Below are positions 45,782 through 55,821 of a stretch of 64,000 nucleotides of DNA, in pieces. The DNA comes from Pedobacter punctiformis (GTDB taxonomy: Bacteria > Bacteroidota > Bacteroidia > Sphingobacteriales > Sphingobacteriaceae), in the NCBI RefSeq assembly GCF_027213715.1, contig NZ_JAPWGM010000002.1, positions 62,001 through 126,000 of the forward strand, written 5' to 3'. The first letter of the stretch is position 1. The number at the start of each line of letters is the position of its first letter. Below the pieces are notes generated by a model. It had not been told where the DNA came from. It did not search any database and saw nothing but the letters and a program-made list of their open reading frames with translations. The position numbers and the translations under genes were made by a program.

Positions 45782-45813
45782 AAAAAAGCCCGGATCAAAC
45801 GAACCGGGCTTTC
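45782..45813 (-). terminator. Terminator of the transaldolase-family gene
   Basis: AAAGCCCGG / CCGGGCTTT stem followed by a T-run on the minus strand. Confidence 0.9.
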
Positions 45814-45832
45814 CTTTAAAATTATTTTAAGC

Positions 45833-46492
45833 TTATTTACCAGCAGCTTTAGCATGGTCAGCTAAGAAAGTAGCCAAACCGCTGTCAGTTAAAGGATGTT
45901 TTAATAAACCTACAATGGCTGTCAAAGGAGCTGTAATTACATCAGCACCTAATTTAGCACAATTTACAATGTGCAATGGCCCACGGATTGAGGCTGCTAA
46001 AATTTGAGTTTCGTAACCGTAGTTATCAAAAATAGTTCTGATGTCTTCAATTAAAACTAAACCATCACTTGAAATATCATCTAAACGGCCTAAAAATGGA
46101 GAAACATAAGTTGCACCAGCTTTAGCCGCCAATAAAGCCTGACCTGCCGAGAAAATTAAAGTACAGTTGGTTTTAATGCCTTTTGATGAAAAATATTTAA
46201 TTGCTTTAACGCCATCTTTAATCATTGGTACTTTAACTACAATTTTAGGGTTTAAAGCTGCAAGTGCTTCACCTTCTTTGATGATTTCATCGTAAGTAGT
46301 CGAAATAACTTCAGCACTTACGTTGTTGTCAACGATGTCGCAAATTGCTTTATAATGGTTAATTACATTTTGCTCGCCTGTGATTCCCTCTTTAGCCATT
46401 AAGCTAGGGTTGGTGGTTACGCCATCTAAAATGCCAAGATCTTGAGCTTCTCTGATTTGATCAAGATTAGCTGTGTCAATAAAAAATTTCAT
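45833..46492 (-). CDS. fsa: Fructose-6-phosphate aldolase / transaldolase family protein
   Basis: The 219-aa protein matches the short transaldolase/FSA group: [34 protein letters not shown], Schiff-base Lys87 in [37 protein letters not shown]. It acts in the cytoplasm on fructose 6-phosphate or in transaldolase exchange. FSA and transaldolase activities cannot be separated by eye. The gene stands alone with a strong terminator. Confidence 0.9.
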   Translation of the reverse strand: MKFFIDTANLDQIREAQDLGILDGVTTNPSLMAKEGITGEQNVINHYKAICDIVDNNVSAEVISTTYDEIIKEGEALAALNPKIVVKVPMIKDGVKAIKYFSSKGIKTNCTLIFSAGQALLAAKAGATYVSPFLGRLDDISSDGLVLIEDIRTIFDNYGYETQILAASIRGPLHIVNCAKLGADVITAPLTAIVGLLKHPLTDSGLATFLADHAKAAGK

Positions 46493-46576
46493 GTTTATAA
46501 ATTCTTAAGTGATAATTAGGTGTAAACCCTGAAGAATTTCATTTTCCCCCTTCAGGGGATTGGGGGAGTAAAAAAA

Positions 46577-46673
46577 GGGCAAGCACCTCTTATCGCACCG
46601 CTACAACCTTCTACCCTTGCTGCGTTCCCGCCCTGGGGGGATTCAAAGGGAGCTGGTCGTAAAAGACTTGCCC
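46577..46673 (-). ncRNA. ffs: Signal recognition particle RNA (4.5S, small type)
   Basis: On the minus strand the RNA starts GGGCAAGTC and ends GCTTGCCC, which pair, and holds the SRP hairpin core (CAGGGCGGGAACGCAGCAAG, with the GGAA loop and the AGCA bulge). A T-run follows the 3' end. A -7 box TACCTTTG lies just upstream. It binds Ffh and targets membrane proteins. Confidence 0.9.
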
Positions 46674-46677
46674 GCCA

Positions 46678-46707
46678 CAAAGGTAGAAAAACAAGTTGTT
46701 TTACAAA
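46678..46707 (-). promoter_or_regulatory. Promoter of the SRP RNA gene
   Basis: TTTG, 18-nt spacer and TACCTTTG on the minus strand. The box ends 4 nt before the first RNA base, which fits the start site. Confidence 0.8.
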
Positions 46708-47106
46708 ATTCATTTTTCTAATTTTTACATTCACAAAGCTATGTAGTTGATTGTTAAATTAATATAATTATTAAATTATTTTTAATTTCTGGTTTTACTT
46801 TCAAATGCCTAATCGTTTTAGGCTAAAATGGACTTAAATCCCGATTTTAATTAACCCATAGCCTGGGTTTATCATTTTAGTAAAATATTTTAGTCTGAAA
46901 ATAAGCCGTTTTGGGCCATTTTTTAATGATTTTTGTGTTTGTAAAATTCGTATTTTATTGTGTTTAATTTTATTAATATGATAATTAACTTCGTTTAAAT
47001 TGCTTTAAAACTAAAATTATTCTAAAAATAATGTGAACTCTATAATTTATAATCGATTTCTTTTATCTTAGTGTTTCCTATACACTAACAACTAACGAGC
47101 AAAAGA
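46708..47106. other. Upstream region of gltB
   Basis: 399 bp, very AT-rich. Several TA-rich boxes but no exact TAnnTTTG match that I can name. No gene seen. Confidence 0.4.
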
Positions 47107-50100
47107 ATGAAATTAAACAGTGGATTGTACGATGCACAATTTGAACACGATGCCTGCGGTATCGGGTTCGTTGCGCATGTGAAAGGGCGAAAATCGCATC
47201 AAATCATCTCAGATGCACTTACTATTTTAGAAAATTTAGACCATAGAGGCGCTTCGGGAGCAGAACCAAATACCGGAGATGGAGCAGGCATCATGATTCA
47301 GATTCCTCATGAGTTTTTTTATGATGAATGCTTGAAAACAGGATTTAGCCTTCCTGCAACAAATAATTACGGTGTAGGTATGCTTTTCATGCCTAAGGAT
47401 TTACGGTCAAGAGAAGAGTGCAGAGAATTGATTTACCGCGCTGCAGAAAAATTAGGTCTTGAAGTTTTAGGTTTCAGAAAAGTTGATGTAGATACTACCG
47501 ATATAGGCAGCATGGCTCTTTCTGTTGAACCGGAAATTGAACAGGTTTTTATTGCCCGCCCTTATGCAATAGCACCAGGTGCCGATTTTGAACGTAAGCT
47601 TTACGTTTTTAAGAATTACCTGATTAAACTGATTTTAAACACCGTTCATGGTGGCAAAGATTTTTATATTGCTTCACTATCCGCACAAACCATTATTTAT
47701 AAAGGTCAGCTAACTTCTTTACAGGTACGTACATACTTTAAAGATTTAAGTGATAAACGCCTGGTTTCTGCTTTGGGTTTGGTGCATTCCCGTTTTGCAA
47801 CCAATACTTTTCCATCATGGAGACTGGCACAACCTTTCCGTTTTATTGCTCACAACGGAGAGATTAATACCTTACAAGGAAATTTAAACTGGTTTAGGGC
47901 AGGCGTGAAGTCTTTTGCTTCTGCTTACTTTACACCAGAAGAACTGGATATGTTGTTGCCGGTTATAGACGAAACCAATTCAGACTCAGGCTGTTTGGAT
48001 AATGTGATCGAATTGTTGCTTCATGCAGGAAGATCACTGCCGCACGTATTAATGATGCTGGTTCCGGAAGCGTGGGATGGTAACGAAGATATGGACCCGG
48101 TTAAAAAAGCCTTTTACGAGTTTCATGCTACTTTAATGGAACCATGGGATGGCCCGGCAGCAATTGCTTTTACCGATGGACATTTAATTGGTGCTACTTT
48201 AGATCGTAATGGTTTACGTCCATCACGTTATGCCATTACTTCTGATGACCGTGTAATTATGGGCTCAGAAGCCGGAGCTTTGGCCATTGATCAAAGTACA
48301 ATTATAGAAAAAGGTCGTTTAACGCCGGGCAAAATGTTTGTTGTAGATATGGAGCAGGGCAGGATTATCAGCGATGAAGAAATAAAAACTCAGGTTTGCG
48401 GTGCAAGTCCATACGCAGACTGGCTAAATCAATACCAAATCCGTTTAGAAGAGTTGCCTGAACCTCGTGTAATGTTTACCGGACTTTCGAAAGAATCAGT
48501 TCTTAAATACCAGCAGGTTTTTGGCTACAGCAGAGAAGATGTTGATTTATTGCTTAAACCAATGGCTTTGGAGGGTAAAGAGCCTATAGGTTCAATGGGA
48601 ACCGATACGCCATTGGCTATTCTGTCTAAACAACCTCAGCATTTATCCAATTACTTTAAACAATTATTTGCACAGGTAACCAATCCGCCAATTGATCCGA
48701 TCCGTGAAAAAGTGGTGATGAGTTTGGCCGGCTTTATGGGTAATAATGGCAATCTTTTAGAAGAAAGCCCGATGCAATGTCACTGTGTAGGCATTAAACA
48801 CCCAATTTTAACCAATCAGGAATTAGAGAAATTAAGAAGTATAGATACCGGCGTTTTTCAGGCCAAAACCTTACAAACCTATTTCAGGGCTGATGGTAAG
48901 CCGGGCGCAATGGCTAAAGCGTTAGATCGTTTATGCCGTTATGCCGTAGATGCAGTTGAAGATGGTTTCCAGGTTATTGTATTAACGGATAGAGCTATTG
49001 ACTCTGAACATGCCGCTATGCCTTCATTATTGGCCGTTTCTGCTGTACATCACCATTTAATCCGTAAAGGTTATCGTGGTGCCGTAGGTATTGTGGTAGA
49101 GGCCGGTGACGTTTGGGAAGTTCACCATTTTGCAACCTTAATTGGTTTTGGTGCAACAGCAGTTAACCCTTATTTAGCTTTAGAAACCATTCACGGTTTT
49201 GCGGCAGAATCGGGTTTATCTATTGAACAATTAACTAAAAATTATACTTACGCAGTAAACAGTGGTTTGTTAAAGATTTTCTCTAAAATGGGAATCTCTA
49301 CTTTACAATCTTATCACGGTGCTCAGATTTTTGAAATTTTAGGTTTAAACAAGCAAGTTGTTAATACTTATTTTACCGGAGCGGTTTCGCGTATTGGTGG
49401 TTTAGGTTTAGATGAAATAGCACACGAAACCTTAATCAAACACCGTCGCAGTTTTGGCGTTTCTACGCAAACAGAAAATTTATTGCCAGCGGGCGGTACT
49501 TATAAATGGCGCAGAAGAGGTGAGCAGCATTTGTTTAATCCTCAAACGATCCATTTATTGCAAAATGCAACCCGTAAAAATGATTACCATATTTTTAAAC
49601 AATACTCTAAACTGGTTAATGAGCAAACACAACAGGCTTATACCATTCGTGGTTTGTTTGAATTTAACTATAACCGTCCTTCAGTTCCTTTAAATGAGGT
49701 TGAATCTACTGAAGCAATTTTAAAAAGATTTGCAACCGGAGCCATGTCATTTGGTTCTATTTCTCACGAAGCCCACTCTACACTGGCCATTGCCATGAAT
49801 AGAATTGGTGGCAAGAGCAATACCGGCGAAGGTGGCGAAGATGAAATGCGTTATACCAAACTGCCTAACGGTGATAGTATGCGCTCAGCAATTAAGCAAG
49901 TTGCATCTGCCCGTTTTGGCGTAACGAGTTACTACTTAACCAATGCAGATGAGCTACAGATTAAAATGGCTCAGGGCGCTAAACCTGGAGAAGGTGGTCA
50001 GTTACCAGGACATAAAGTAGATGACTGGATTGCAAAAGTTCGTCACTCTACGCCAGGTGTGGGTTTAATTTCTCCGCCACCTCACCACGATATTTATTCA

Positions 50101-51606
50101 ATCGAAGATTTAGCCCAGCTGATTTTCGATTTGAAAAATGCAAACCGTGAGGCCAGAATTAACGTTAAACTGGTTTCTAAGGCTGGTGTGGGTACCATTG
50201 CAGCAGGTGTGGCTAAAGCACATGCCGATGTAATTTTGGTGTCTGGTTTTGATGGGGGTACAGGCGCTTCACCTTTAACTTCTATTCAGCATGCAGGTTT
50301 ACCATGGGAATTAGGTTTGGCAGAAGCACATCAAACTTTAGTTAAGAACAGATTACGTAACCGTATTGTACTTCAAACAGACGGGCAATTAAAAACAGGA
50401 AGAGACATTGCCATTGCTGCATTATTAGGCGCCGAAGAATGGGGCGTAGCAACCGCTGCTTTGGTTACTTCAGGCTGTATTATGATGCGTAAATGTCATT
50501 TAAATACTTGTCCGGTTGGTGTGGCTACACAAGATCCTGAATTAAGAAAATTATTTACAGGTGATGCCGATCACGTTGTGAATTTGTTTTATTTCCTTGC
50601 TGAAGAATTACGTGAAGTTATGGCTGAACTTGGTTTCAGAACCATACACGAAATGATTGGTCAAACTGATGCTTTAAAAGTTCGTGATTTAGCTGCCGAA
50701 GACTGGAAATTGAAACACATTGATTTATCAGGCATTTTATATAAAGCAGAAGATAACGGCTTGCCTCATTACAATACGGAAAAACAAGATCACGGTTTAG
50801 AACATGTTTTAGATCACCAGTTAATTGCAGCCGCTAAACCCGCCATAGATAATAATGAGCCTATATTTTCGAGCTTTAATGTTAAAAATACAGACCGTGC
50901 TATTGGTACCATGCTTTCTAACGAAATTTCTAAAGTGCATTTGGGCATGGGCTTACCGCCGGATACCATCAACTTTAAGTTTAATGGTTCTGCCGGACAA
51001 AGTTTCGGTGCTTTCAGTACGCGTGGTTTAACTTTATCACTGGAAGGCGAAGCAAACGATTATGTAGGTAAAGGTCTTTCGGGGGCAAGACTTGCCATTT
51101 ATCCTTTCGGAAATGTAACCTATGTACCAGAGCAAAATATCATTATTGGTAATGTAGCGCTTTATGGTGCTACATCAGGAGAGTTATTTGCCCGTGGAAA
51201 AGCCGGTGAACGTTTTGCCGTCCGCAACTCGGGTGCAACTGCAGTTGTAGAAGGCGTCGGCGATCATGGTTGTGAATATATGACCGGTGGTGAAGTTTTA
51301 ATTCTTGGCGATACCGGAAGTAATTTCGCTGCTGGCATGAGTGGTGGTGTGGCCTGGATTTATGATGCTAACGGAACTTTTGCCCGTAAATGCAATAAGG
51401 AAATGGTTGATCTGGATCCGCTTTTAGCTGAAGATGAGGAACGCATTTTAGCTTTACTTAAAACACATATCCGTTTGACAGATAGTAAGGTTGCAGAATT
51501 TATCTTAAGCGATTGGAAAACTCAGTCTGCACATTTCGTTAAAGTATTTCCTAAAGAATACAAAGCCGTTTTAAGCAAACGTAATCAACAAGTTAAAACA
51601 CACTAA
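47107..51606 (+). CDS. gltB: Glutamate synthase large subunit
   Basis: The 1499-aa protein is full length. The glutamine amidotransferase domain begins at Cys17 (HDACGIGF) after a short propeptide, which is the nucleophile once processed. The central and FMN domains follow (GAMSFGSISHEAH, GEGGEDEMRY, GQLPGHKV), then the 3Fe-4S cluster ligands Cys1124, Cys1130, Cys1135 and a C-terminal beta-helix (GFRTIHE onward). With GltD it makes two glutamates from glutamine and 2-oxoglutarate. gltD follows 3 nt later. Confidence 0.97.
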   Translation: MKLNSGLYDAQFEHDACGIGFVAHVKGRKSHQIISDALTILENLDHRGASGAEPNTGDGAGIMIQIPHEFFYDECLKTGFSLPATNNYGVGMLFMPKDLRSREECRELIYRAAEKLGLEVLGFRKVDVDTTDIGSMALSVEPEIEQVFIARPYAIAPGADFERKLYVFKNYLIKLILNTVHGGKDFYIASLSAQTIIYKGQLTSLQVRTYFKDLSDKRLVSALGLVHSRFATNTFPSWRLAQPFRFIAHNGEINTLQGNLNWFRAGVKSFASAYFTPEELDMLLPVIDETNSDSGCLDNVIELLLHAGRSLPHVLMMLVPEAWDGNEDMDPVKKAFYEFHATLMEPWDGPAAIAFTDGHLIGATLDRNGLRPSRYAITSDDRVIMGSEAGALAIDQSTIIEKGRLTPGKMFVVDMEQGRIISDEEIKTQVCGASPYADWLNQYQIRLEELPEPRVMFTGLSKESVLKYQQVFGYSREDVDLLLKPMALEGKEPIGSMGTDTPLAILSKQPQHLSNYFKQLFAQVTNPPIDPIREKVVMSLAGFMGNNGNLLEESPMQCHCVGIKHPILTNQELEKLRSIDTGVFQAKTLQTYFRADGKPGAMAKALDRLCRYAVDAVEDGFQVIVLTDRAIDSEHAAMPSLLAVSAVHHHLIRKGYRGAVGIVVEAGDVWEVHHFATLIGFGATAVNPYLALETIHGFAAESGLSIEQLTKNYTYAVNSGLLKIFSKMGISTLQSYHGAQIFEILGLNKQVVNTYFTGAVSRIGGLGLDEIAHETLIKHRRSFGVSTQTENLLPAGGTYKWRRRGEQHLFNPQTIHLLQNATRKNDYHIFKQYSKLVNEQTQQAYTIRGLFEFNYNRPSVPLNEVESTEAILKRFATGAMSFGSISHEAHSTLAIAMNRIGGKSNTGEGGEDEMRYTKLPNGDSMRSAIKQVASARFGVTSYYLTNADELQIKMAQGAKPGEGGQLPGHKVDDWIAKVRHSTPGVGLISPPPHHDIYSIEDLAQLIFDLKNANREARINVKLVSKAGVGTIAAGVAKAHADVILVSGFDGGTGASPLTSIQHAGLPWELGLAEAHQTLVKNRLRNRIVLQTDGQLKTGRDIAIAALLGAEEWGVATAALVTSGCIMMRKCHLNTCPVGVATQDPELRKLFTGDADHVVNLFYFLAEELREVMAELGFRTIHEMIGQTDALKVRDLAAEDWKLKHIDLSGILYKAEDNGLPHYNTEKQDHGLEHVLDHQLIAAAKPAIDNNEPIFSSFNVKNTDRAIGTMLSNEISKVHLGMGLPPDTINFKFNGSAGQSFGAFSTRGLTLSLEGEANDYVGKGLSGARLAIYPFGNVTYVPEQNIIIGNVALYGATSGELFARGKAGERFAVRNSGATAVVEGVGDHGCEYMTGGEVLILGDTGSNFAAGMSGGVAWIYDANGTFARKCNKEMVDLDPLLAEDEERILALLKTHIRLTDSKVAEFILSDWKTQSAHFVKVFPKEYKAVLSKRNQQVKTH

Positions 51607-51609
51607 GCC

Positions 51610-53076
51610 ATGGGAAAAGTAACAGGATTCCAAGAATATGATAGAGTTGCACCGCTTAGAGAAGAAGCTGCTAAACGTGTGAAACATTACGGAGAGTTTT
51701 TAAATGAATTACCTTCCGAAGAATTAAACAGACAGGCGGCACGTTGCATGGATTGCGGCGTTCCATTTTGCCAGTCGGGTTGCCCTTTGGGTAACGTAAT
51801 ACCCGAATTTAATGACGCTGTTTACCAGGGTAAATGGGAACAGGCGGCTAATATTTTACTAAGTACCAATAATTTTCCGGAGTTTACAGGCAGAATTTGT
51901 CCGGCACCATGCGAGTCTGCGTGTGTACTGGGAATTAACCGTCCGCCGGTTTCTATTGAGGAAATTGAAAAACACATTATCGAAATTGCCTTTGAAAAGG
52001 GCTTCATCAAAGCTAAGGCACCTTTAATCAGAACAGGTAAAAAAGTAGCCGTTATTGGTTCAGGTCCGGCGGGCTTAGCCGCTGCTGCTCAGTTAAATAA
52101 AGCAGGGCATGAGGTTGTGGTTTTTGAACGTGATGATGCACCCGGAGGTTTATTGCGTTACGGTATCCCTGACTTTAAACTGCAAAAAAATGTAGTTGAT
52201 CGCCGCATTGATTTAATGAGAGAAGAAGGCATTGTATTTAAATGTAATGCTAACGTAGGCGAAAATGTAGAAATTGGAACCATACTGCGTGATTACAATG
52301 CCGTTGTTTTAGCCGGTGGATCTACTATTCCTCGCAATTTACCCATTGATGGCCGTTCGGCTAAGGGTGTTCATTTTGCAATGGACTTTTTAAAACAACA
52401 AAATAAACGGGTGGCCAACCGCGAAGTGGTAGTTGAAGACATTATGGCTACCGGTAAAAATGTAATTGTAATTGGTGGTGGTGATACCGGTTCTGATTGC
52501 ATCGGAACTTCTAACCGTCACGGTGCAAAATCCGTTACACAGTTTGAAATTATGCCTATGCCTCCGCAATTGCGCAATGCCCACATGCCATGGCCAACTT
52601 ACCCAATGCTTTTAAAAAATACCTCTTCACACGAAGAAGGTGCGCAAAGAGCCTGGTCGGTTAACACTAAAAACTTTATTGCCGATGAAAACGGTAACCT
52701 AAAAGCTTTAAAAGTGGTTGATGTAGAGTGGGAAATTGATGCAAACGGACGCCCGGTAAGCTTTAAAGAAGTTGCGGGAACCGAAAGAGACTTGCCTTGC
52801 GAACTGGTTTTACTGGCCATGGGCTTTTTACATCCGCAAAAAGAAGGTTTGATTGAAAAACTAGGTGTTGAGCTGGATAACCGAGGGAATGTAAAAGCTT
52901 CTGAACATACTTATCAAACCAATATTGCTAAGATTTTTGCTGCCGGTGATGTTCGCCGCGGACAATCTTTAGTGGTTTGGGCAATATCCGAAGGCAGGGA
53001 AGCTGCCCGTAAGGTAGATGAATATTTAATGGGGACCACGAAGCTTGCATCAAGAGATGCGGTAGCTTATGCTTAA
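51610..53076 (+). CDS. gltD: Glutamate synthase small subunit
   Basis: The 488-aa protein has the N-terminal 4Fe-4S ligands ([27 protein letters not shown]), the FAD-binding motif [14 protein letters not shown] and NADPH-binding motif [12 protein letters not shown]. It passes electrons from NADPH to GltB. Second gene of the gltBD operon; a terminator lies 23 nt after the stop. Confidence 0.97.
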   Translation: MGKVTGFQEYDRVAPLREEAAKRVKHYGEFLNELPSEELNRQAARCMDCGVPFCQSGCPLGNVIPEFNDAVYQGKWEQAANILLSTNNFPEFTGRICPAPCESACVLGINRPPVSIEEIEKHIIEIAFEKGFIKAKAPLIRTGKKVAVIGSGPAGLAAAAQLNKAGHEVVVFERDDAPGGLLRYGIPDFKLQKNVVDRRIDLMREEGIVFKCNANVGENVEIGTILRDYNAVVLAGGSTIPRNLPIDGRSAKGVHFAMDFLKQQNKRVANREVVVEDIMATGKNVIVIGGGDTGSDCIGTSNRHGAKSVTQFEIMPMPPQLRNAHMPWPTYPMLLKNTSSHEEGAQRAWSVNTKNFIADENGNLKALKVVDVEWEIDANGRPVSFKEVAGTERDLPCELVLLAMGFLHPQKEGLIEKLGVELDNRGNVKASEHTYQTNIAKIFAAGDVRRGQSLVVWAISEGREAARKVDEYLMGTTKLASRDAVAYA

Positions 53077-53098
53077 ATAAAGAACAGTTAAATTTGAA

Positions 53099-53127
53099 AG
53101 GTCGTAACGTTTGTTGCGGCCTTTTTT
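53099..53127 (+). terminator. Terminator of gltBD
   Basis: GGTCGTAAC / GTTGCGGCC stem with a GTTT loop followed by six T. Confidence 0.9.
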
Positions 53128-53131
53128 ATGC

Positions 53132-53175
53132 CCGTCACTGCAAGGCTGGACATGGGCGAGCCGTGGCAATCTCTC
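53132..53175. repeat. REP-like intergenic repeat
   Basis: CGTCACTGCAAGG and GGCAATCTCTC resemble the common bacterial CGTCATTGCGAGG..GCAATCTC repeat family. Only one copy in the window. Confidence 0.45.
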
Positions 53176-53209
53176 TTTTTTGGAAATAAACAGAGAATAT
53201 CGTTTTACC

Positions 53210-54421
53210 TTAAAATAACTTTAACTGATCATTTTTTAGTGGTTTTTCCTTTCCAAATACCGTTCTGCCGCCATATTTCCAGCTTTCATTGCGTTCCTTT
53301 TCAATCACTTTATCAAAATCCAGATTCGGAATAAAATTTTGCTCTGCATTTTGGGCAATTTGATGAAGCGATTTAATCGCCTGCTGTTTGTCTGTAAAAC
53401 CAATTTTTGCCTTTTCTACCGCTTTAGATAAAATACTGATGGTTTCATCATAAACTTTAGTAGGTACCGGAAACGGATGGCCATCCTTACCACCATGAGC
53501 AAAAGAATAACGGGCCGGATCGCTAAACCGGGAGGGGGTACCGTAAATCACCTCACTTACTAAAGTTATCGATTGTAAAGTTCTTGGTCCCATACCTTCA
53601 AGCAACAACAATTCTTCAAAATTAGCCGGTTTTTTTTCTTGCGCTAACCATAATATACTGCCTAAACGCTTTAAATCTACATCTTTTGCCTTTACTTCAT
53701 GGTGGTTTGGCAAAACCAGTTTTTGAATTTCGTTAAGCATCCTGTCCGGCGATTCATCTGTCATACTCATTAAAGTAGCCCTTGTTGTACTTGCATCGTT
53801 CGCCGTCAGGTTTAAAATCTTTCCCTGGTTAATTCCACAAATCCCGGTATGAGGTTCTTCTATAAATGACTTTAAATTTTCAGAATGCCAATGATAACGC
53901 CTCGCTGTTGAACTGTTATTACTCATACCTTGTTGCACCACGGCCCAGTCGCCCTCGCTGCTTAAAATAAAGCTATGTAAATACAATTGAAAGCCATCCT
54001 GAATGGCCGTATTATCTACTTTTGCACTCAACTTACTCGAACGAACCAAATCATGCCCGTTTAACCCGGTTTTGTCAGCAATTTTCAACAACTCGTTAGG
54101 CGTTTCCCGGCTATGTTTACCTTTACCACCACAAATATAAATGCCAAGCTCTTTTGATAACGGATTAATGGCTTTTTTTAGCGCACCCATAACAGAAGTT
54201 GTAATTCCCGAAGAATGCCAATCCATACCCATTACAGCGCCTAAACTTTGAAACCAGAACGGGTTACTTAAACGGCGAAGCACTTCAGCCTTACCATATT
54301 CAACTAAAATGGCTTCGGTAATGGCTAAGCCCAATTTGGCCATACGCTGCGCCAGCCAGGGTGGTACATGGCCATAATGTAAAGGTAAATCTGTGCTTCC
54401 TGATCTTTTCAATGCTAACAA
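53210..54421 (-). CDS. DUF763 domain-containing protein
   Basis: The 403-aa protein matches DUF763 over its length: KRSGSTDLPLHYGHVPPWLA at the N-terminus, MGMDWHSSGITTSVMGALK, KLSAKVDNTAIQDGFQLYLH, and a helix-hairpin-helix-like LLLLEGMGPRTLQSI that suggests nucleic-acid contact. Function is unknown in the whole family. The start codon appears to be TTG (54421), since no in-frame ATG is nearby. Confidence 0.85.
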   Translation of the reverse strand: MLALKRSGSTDLPLHYGHVPPWLAQRMAKLGLAITEAILVEYGKAEVLRRLSNPFWFQSLGAVMGMDWHSSGITTSVMGALKKAINPLSKELGIYICGGKGKHSRETPNELLKIADKTGLNGHDLVRSSKLSAKVDNTAIQDGFQLYLHSFILSSEGDWAVVQQGMSNNSSTARRYHWHSENLKSFIEEPHTGICGINQGKILNLTANDASTTRATLMSMTDESPDRMLNEIQKLVLPNHHEVKAKDVDLKRLGSILWLAQEKKPANFEELLLLEGMGPRTLQSITLVSEVIYGTPSRFSDPARYSFAHGGKDGHPFPVPTKVYDETISILSKAVEKAKIGFTDKQQAIKSLHQIAQNAEQNFIPNLDFDKVIEKERNESWKYGGRTVFGKEKPLKNDQLKLF

Positions 54422-54467
54422 ATTTAGTAAAATTTATTAAAAGCTCCTCTTAATAGCACCTTTTTAC

Positions 54468-54475
54468 AAAAATAT
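54468..54475 (-). promoter_or_regulatory. -7 box candidate (TATTTTTG) for the DUF763 gene
   Basis: Exact TAnnTTTG match 46 nt upstream of the TTG start. No matching -33 box. Confidence 0.4.
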
Positions 54476-54540
54476 TGTCTTAAACAACAGGATTAGGAAA
54501 GCAAAGCCTGTAGCCCTTCAGTAAATTTGTTCCTGCTTTG

Positions 54541-54584
54541 CGCTATATCCCCGAAGAAAAATCGGGGGATGCTGCTCCAATCAG
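54541..54584. repeat. Palindromic intergenic repeat B, copy 2
   Basis: ATCCCCGA / TCGGGGGAT hairpin followed by GCTGCTCCAATC. Same family and orientation as 45481-45525. Confidence 0.75.
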
Positions 54585-54695
54585 GTTTAAGAATTTATTG
54601 GATTAGCAACAATTTGCGTATTTAAAATCAAAGATATTAAATGCAAAATAATTGTTATCTGGCACCGCCTTAAAACGAAAGAGTAGTTATTTTGT

Positions 54696-54703
54696 TAAGT
54701 TTG
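54696..54703 (+). promoter_or_regulatory. -7 box (TAAGTTTG) of the metallophosphoesterase gene
   Basis: Exact TAnnTTTG match 16 nt before the ATG. Confidence 0.5.
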
Positions 54704-54719
54704 GAACAGAAAATATTTA

Positions 54720-55808
54720 ATGCGCAAGTTTTTACAACGTTTATTAGGAAATTGGGTAATTCGGATGTCGAATAAGTTTGGTTCAAGACCTAACCTTAAA
54801 CGCATTCACAGTGCCTTAAGTTTGTTGTATAAGACGATAAATAAAGAACCCGGTAACAGGGGCCCTGTTTTCGAATTTACCAGCGAAAGCAAGTTCATCA
54901 TTTTTTCCGATCAGCATAAAGGCGCAAGAAACTATGCAGATGATTTTGCGGTTTGTGAACAAAATTATTTGAAAGCACTTGAACATTATAATTCAGCACA
55001 ATTTAATTACATCAACTTAGGCGATAGCGAAGAGCTTTGGGAAAACCTGCTCGAACCGGTTATCAAACACAATAAGCAAACCTTTGAATGCGAAAAGGCA
55101 TTTATTGCCCGTGATGCGTTTACTAAAATATTTGGCAACCACGATTTATACTGGGATAATGATCCTTTATCAGGCTTTAACCTGAGCCGCATTTATGGTA
55201 AGAAAATTCCAATTTACGAAGGGGCAATCCTGCGGACTACTATTAATGAAAAGGTTTTAGATGTTTTTTTAACACATGGGCATCAGGGCGATTTGCAAAG
55301 CGACGGCAATTGGTTTAGTAAATGGTTTGTAAGTACCATTTGGGCGCCCTTTCAGTCATATTTACAAATTAATCCAAATACGCCAGCTTACGATAATCAA
55401 CTTAAAACAACGCATAACACCTTAATGTACAAATGGGTAGCCGAACATAAAAATATTGCTTTAATTACCGGGCATACTCATCAACCCGTATTTTCTTCGC
55501 TAACACACCTGGAAAGAATTTATGTAGCCCTAAGAAAAGCAAGAAAGGAAAATGATAAAACTAAGCTTGATGAACTCAATGAAGAATTAGGGAAAAGAAT
55601 TAGAGAAGGGGATAAAGCACCGGCTTTTAGAAAATATAAACCAAATTATTTTAACAGTGGCTGCTGCTGTTTTAGTGATGGAGACATTACAGGTATTGAA
55701 ATAGAATCCGGTAAGATCAGGTTAATTAAATGGTCATGTAAAAACAGCGGAAAACCAGAAAGAATTATGCTGGAAGAAATGGCCCTTGCAGATTTAACAG
55801 AAAGTTAA
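54720..55808 (+). CDS. Calcineurin-like metallophosphoesterase
   Basis: The 362-aa protein has the metal-binding motifs in order: FSDQHKG (D, H), NLGDSEELW (GD), FGNHDLYWD (GNHD), LTHGHQGD (GH) and ITGHTHQP (GHTH). The N-terminus is basic without a clean signal peptide. It hydrolyses a phosphoester; candidates include nucleotides or lipid A intermediates, but the substrate is not evident. A metal cofactor is expected. It converges on the GAF kinase gene with a 13-nt gap. Confidence 0.85.
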   Translation: MRKFLQRLLGNWVIRMSNKFGSRPNLKRIHSALSLLYKTINKEPGNRGPVFEFTSESKFIIFSDQHKGARNYADDFAVCEQNYLKALEHYNSAQFNYINLGDSEELWENLLEPVIKHNKQTFECEKAFIARDAFTKIFGNHDLYWDNDPLSGFNLSRIYGKKIPIYEGAILRTTINEKVLDVFLTHGHQGDLQSDGNWFSKWFVSTIWAPFQSYLQINPNTPAYDNQLKTTHNTLMYKWVAEHKNIALITGHTHQPVFSSLTHLERIYVALRKARKENDKTKLDELNEELGKRIREGDKAPAFRKYKPNYFNSGCCCFSDGDITGIEIESGKIRLIKWSCKNSGKPERIMLEEMALADLTES

Positions 55809-55821
55809 ACTGATAAAGGTT

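Noticed and set aside
46552..46734. A 60-codon minus-strand ORF over the SRP RNA
   Set aside because: It overlaps the SRP RNA and its promoter; the RNA structure and promoter explain the sequence better.
53128..53334. Plus-strand ORF after gltD
   Set aside because: It runs through a REP-like repeat and the antisense of the DUF763 gene end; no protein features.
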